In this document: piece after piece, positions 5,035 through 7,036 of the stretch
Numbering within the stretch: the first letter of the stretch is position 1
How the letters are laid out: each line of letters opens with the position of its first letter
DNA from: Planctomycetota bacterium
GTDB lineage: Bacteria > Planctomycetota > Phycisphaerae > Sedimentisphaerales > SG8-4
Direction of reading: 5' to 3'
Length of the DNA stretch: 7,036 nt
Assembly (NCBI GenBank): GCA_030607345.1
Contig: JAUWKC010000089.1
Coordinates: forward strand, 1 to 7,036
The notes under the pieces: model-generated
Database searches by the model: none
What the model saw: the letters and a program-made list of their open reading frames with translations, nothing else
What the model was told of the DNA's origin: nothing
Translations under genes and position numbers: made by a program

Positions 5035-7036
5035 ATGCTCAGAAACACATACACCTGGGCTGCCGGTAGGCGTCTGCGAGGCGGAGGCGCCCGGCCCTGC
5101 CTGGTTTTAGCGGTGGTGTTGTTTTGCTGCGCAGTCTGCCGCGGGCAGGAAACCGCAAGTGGCGGCGAGCCTGGCCCGGCAGAAAGTCTGAACAATGTGG
5201 CCGAGCGAATATCTTCTGCTTCGGTTGGCCGGAGGTTGTACGAAATCGCGCATGAACTGGGCCGCTCCGAGCAGCTTGGCGCTGCTGAGCTTGAGCAGGC
5301 TGTTACTCTGCTCGAGGCGACGGCAGAGCTTGACGACAGGGCCAACTATATTCTGGATGATATGATAAGGCTCGTTGCTCTGGATGGTGAGGGCCGGTAC
5401 TCGAAGCTGATGCGTCAACTGCTTTTAGCGTACGTCGATGACAGGGCAGACCTGGAGGTCATACGGTCGGCAGTCGGTTACCTGATGAGCGGTATGAGCC
5501 TGCGGGAGCAGCGAGAGCAACTTCTTGGTGAGCTTTTTGAGAGCCTGGGCCCAAAGAACAAGGTCGTCGGTTCTGAACTGGCGACGGAACTTGGTATTCT
5601 GCAGGCTGAGAAAGCGGATTCTGCGTCTGCTCAGAATTACTTCATCCTGGCGTATAACAACAATAACTACAACCGGCTCGCGTTTGGCAAGCTGGTGGAG
5701 CTTATCGGCGAACAGATAACGCCCGCGATTCGTCTGGAGCATCTTCGGCTGATTCTGCGCCGGAACCCCCTGGATATTGAGGCGGCGCTGGCGTTTGCCG
5801 GGCAATGTGAGCAGTACGAGCTTTACGAGACGGCGGTCGAGGCCTATAAGTATTGTGCGGATTTATTCAGGTACCTGTATCCGGCGGAGCAGCTTCCGGC
5901 GGCGATATATCTGCCGTGGGCGATGAGCAGCTACAATACCCAGCGTCAGTTGCACAACTGTCTGAGGATTGCATCGGAGGTGGGCAGGGAGGGCCGGTTC
6001 GACATTTTGCTGGAGACCATTGCAGCCAAAGCAACGTTGAAAATGGGTCAGACCGAGCAGGGCAACACGATTCTTAAGCTGGCGGAATCTCGAGCGCTTA
6101 TGCTTGCGGGCGCCGAGGGCAAACTTGCGCCGGACAAGCAAGCCGGAACCGTCAACAGCGAGCAGATGGCCTGGTTTTACTGCTTTGGAGTAGAGGACGC
6201 CAACCGTGCTGTTTTGTGGGCCAACAAGGCATATTCGTCGGAGCCGAACTCTGCTGTGGCGGCGGGTCTTCTGGCGTATGCGGTTGTTCTTAACGGCCAG
6301 ACGGACTGGCCGAAGATTCTAATCGACAAGTATAAACGGACACAGATTTCCGAACTTGCGCTCGCTCAGATTCAGCTTGCGCAGGGGCAGAAAGACTCGG
6401 CGTTTGCGACGTTAAAGTCTGCGATTTCGAAAGACCCCGGTACTCTGGCGGCCGAGCGCGCGCGAGAGCTTATGGCGGAACAAGGCGGACAGTACATCCC
6501 GGCGGTTGACGCTGACGTTGCGCTCGGAGGTTTGAAGAGCCAGTTCGCAGAAAGGATTGTTCCGAGGTTTACCGTCCCCGGCAAGATGGTTGAAGTTGGT
6601 CTTAAGCTTCACGGCAGCAGGTTTTCCTACGGTAGCGAGTTCGAAGGTCGGGTTTCGATAAAGAACAATTCCAGCGAGCCTGTTTTTATCAGCGATGATG
6701 CGATGCTGGCCGGCGAGGTCAGGATTGATGCGGCGGTGTCGGGCGACATCGAGGCGCAGATACCGAATCTTGTATCGATTAAGGTTTCGCCGAGTTTCGC
6801 GCTGGAGCCCGGGGACAGCTATTTTGTACCGGTTCGGCTGGAGACCGGCAGGCTGCGGGAGGTGCTTGTGGGTCATCCTCAGGCATCTCTGGCCATAGAG
6901 TTTACGGTTTTTGTGGACCCTGTTGTTGGAGAGGACGGGGAGGTGCGGAACCGCATAGCGGACATAGAGCCGGGCAGGGCGACGGTTGAACGTGTTGGTG
7001 TGAAGCTGACGCGTCGGTATCTTCAGAACCGTCTTG
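5035..7036 (+). CDS. Exported TPR-like helical-repeat protein with C-terminal beta domain, partial
   Basis: The frame runs off the right edge; 667 residues are visible from ATG 5035. An arginine-rich start (R12, R13, R15, R20) leads to a hydrophobic core CLVLAVVLFCCAVC (22-35), a signal peptide or anchor. Residues about 50-485 are almost all amphipathic helix with TPR-like units, clearest at 250-278 (ALAFAGQCEQYELYETAVEA and on), 388-420, and 440-470 (ALAQIQLAQGQKDSAFATLK and on). From about 505 the composition changes to alternating strands (VEVGLKLHG, EFEGRVSIKNNSSEPVFI, SLAIEFTVFVD), suggesting a beta-sandwich. TPR superhelices bind other proteins; the partner is unknown and I cannot assign a family. 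An upstream in-frame ATG at 4954 would add 27 polar residues, but lacks a Shine-Dalgarno, whereas GGAA (5025-5028) precedes 5035 by six bases and places the signal peptide nearer the N-terminus. A cell envelope role fits the neighbours but is inference. Confidence 0.85.
   Translation, partial: MLRNTYTWAAGRRLRGGGARPCLVLAVVLFCCAVCRGQETASGGEPGPAESLNNVAERISSASVGRRLYEIAHELGRSEQLGAAELEQAVTLLEATAELDDRANYILDDMIRLVALDGEGRYSKLMRQLLLAYVDDRADLEVIRSAVGYLMSGMSLREQREQLLGELFESLGPKNKVVGSELATELGILQAEKADSASAQNYFILAYNNNNYNRLAFGKLVELIGEQITPAIRLEHLRLILRRNPLDIEAALAFAGQCEQYELYETAVEAYKYCADLFRYLYPAEQLPAAIYLPWAMSSYNTQRQLHNCLRIASEVGREGRFDILLETIAAKATLKMGQTEQGNTILKLAESRALMLAGAEGKLAPDKQAGTVNSEQMAWFYCFGVEDANRAVLWANKAYSSEPNSAVAAGLLAYAVVLNGQTDWPKILIDKYKRTQISELALAQIQLAQGQKDSAFATLKSAISKDPGTLAAERARELMAEQGGQYIPAVDADVALGGLKSQFAERIVPRFTVPGKMVEVGLKLHGSRFSYGSEFEGRVSIKNNSSEPVFISDDAMLAGEVRIDAAVSGDIEAQIPNLVSIKVSPSFALEPGDSYFVPVRLETGRLREVLVGHPQASLAIEFTVFVDPVVGEDGEVRNRIADIEPGRATVERVGVKLTRRYLQNRL

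Overview
The window looks like a chromosomal segment of a Planctomycetota bacterium, most likely of the class Phycisphaerae (Sedimentisphaerales-like). This rests on a secreted protein with a dockerin-like tail of the kind common in that group, a RodA with an enlarged loop, and a large secreted TPR protein with no recognisable family. The taxonomic call is inference from protein style; there is no rRNA or other marker gene here.

Layout. On the minus strand at the left are two tandem genes for exported proteins. The upstream one (1348 to 539) is complete: signal peptide, a cohesin-like beta-rich region, and a two-repeat calcium-binding dockerin. The next (430 to beyond position 1) is cut by the window edge; its visible 143 residues are a signal peptide and a similar beta-rich module. 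Each has a clear Shine-Dalgarno sequence and a hairpin in its leader or upstream gap.

A 500-base divergent intergenic region (1349-1848) follows. It holds no convincing gene but is rich in structure: a 21-base operator-like inverted repeat, a TATAAT box, a 20-base perfect A/T palindrome, a long GC hairpin followed by T-rich sequence, an overlapping alternative hairpin, and an extended -10 box close to the next gene.

Rightward on the plus strand come a SEDS-family peptidoglycan polymerase (rodA-like, 1849-3132) and, 50 bases later, the lipid II flippase murJ (true start probably 3183, end 4739). MurJ delivers lipid-linked precursor to the outer face of the membrane and RodA polymerises it, so the pair encodes consecutive steps of wall elongation and is probably one operon. 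After a gap of 295 bases comes a long, unfinished reading frame (5035 to past 7036) for an exported helical-repeat (TPR-like) protein ending in a beta-sandwich-like region; its function is unknown.

No RNA gene, insertion sequence, CRISPR array, integrase or defence system was recognised. The most interesting points are the structured rodA leader, the rodA-murJ junction with its G7 tract, the paired cohesin-like/dockerin secreted genes, and the unassigned TPR protein. None amounts to a demonstrated new system.
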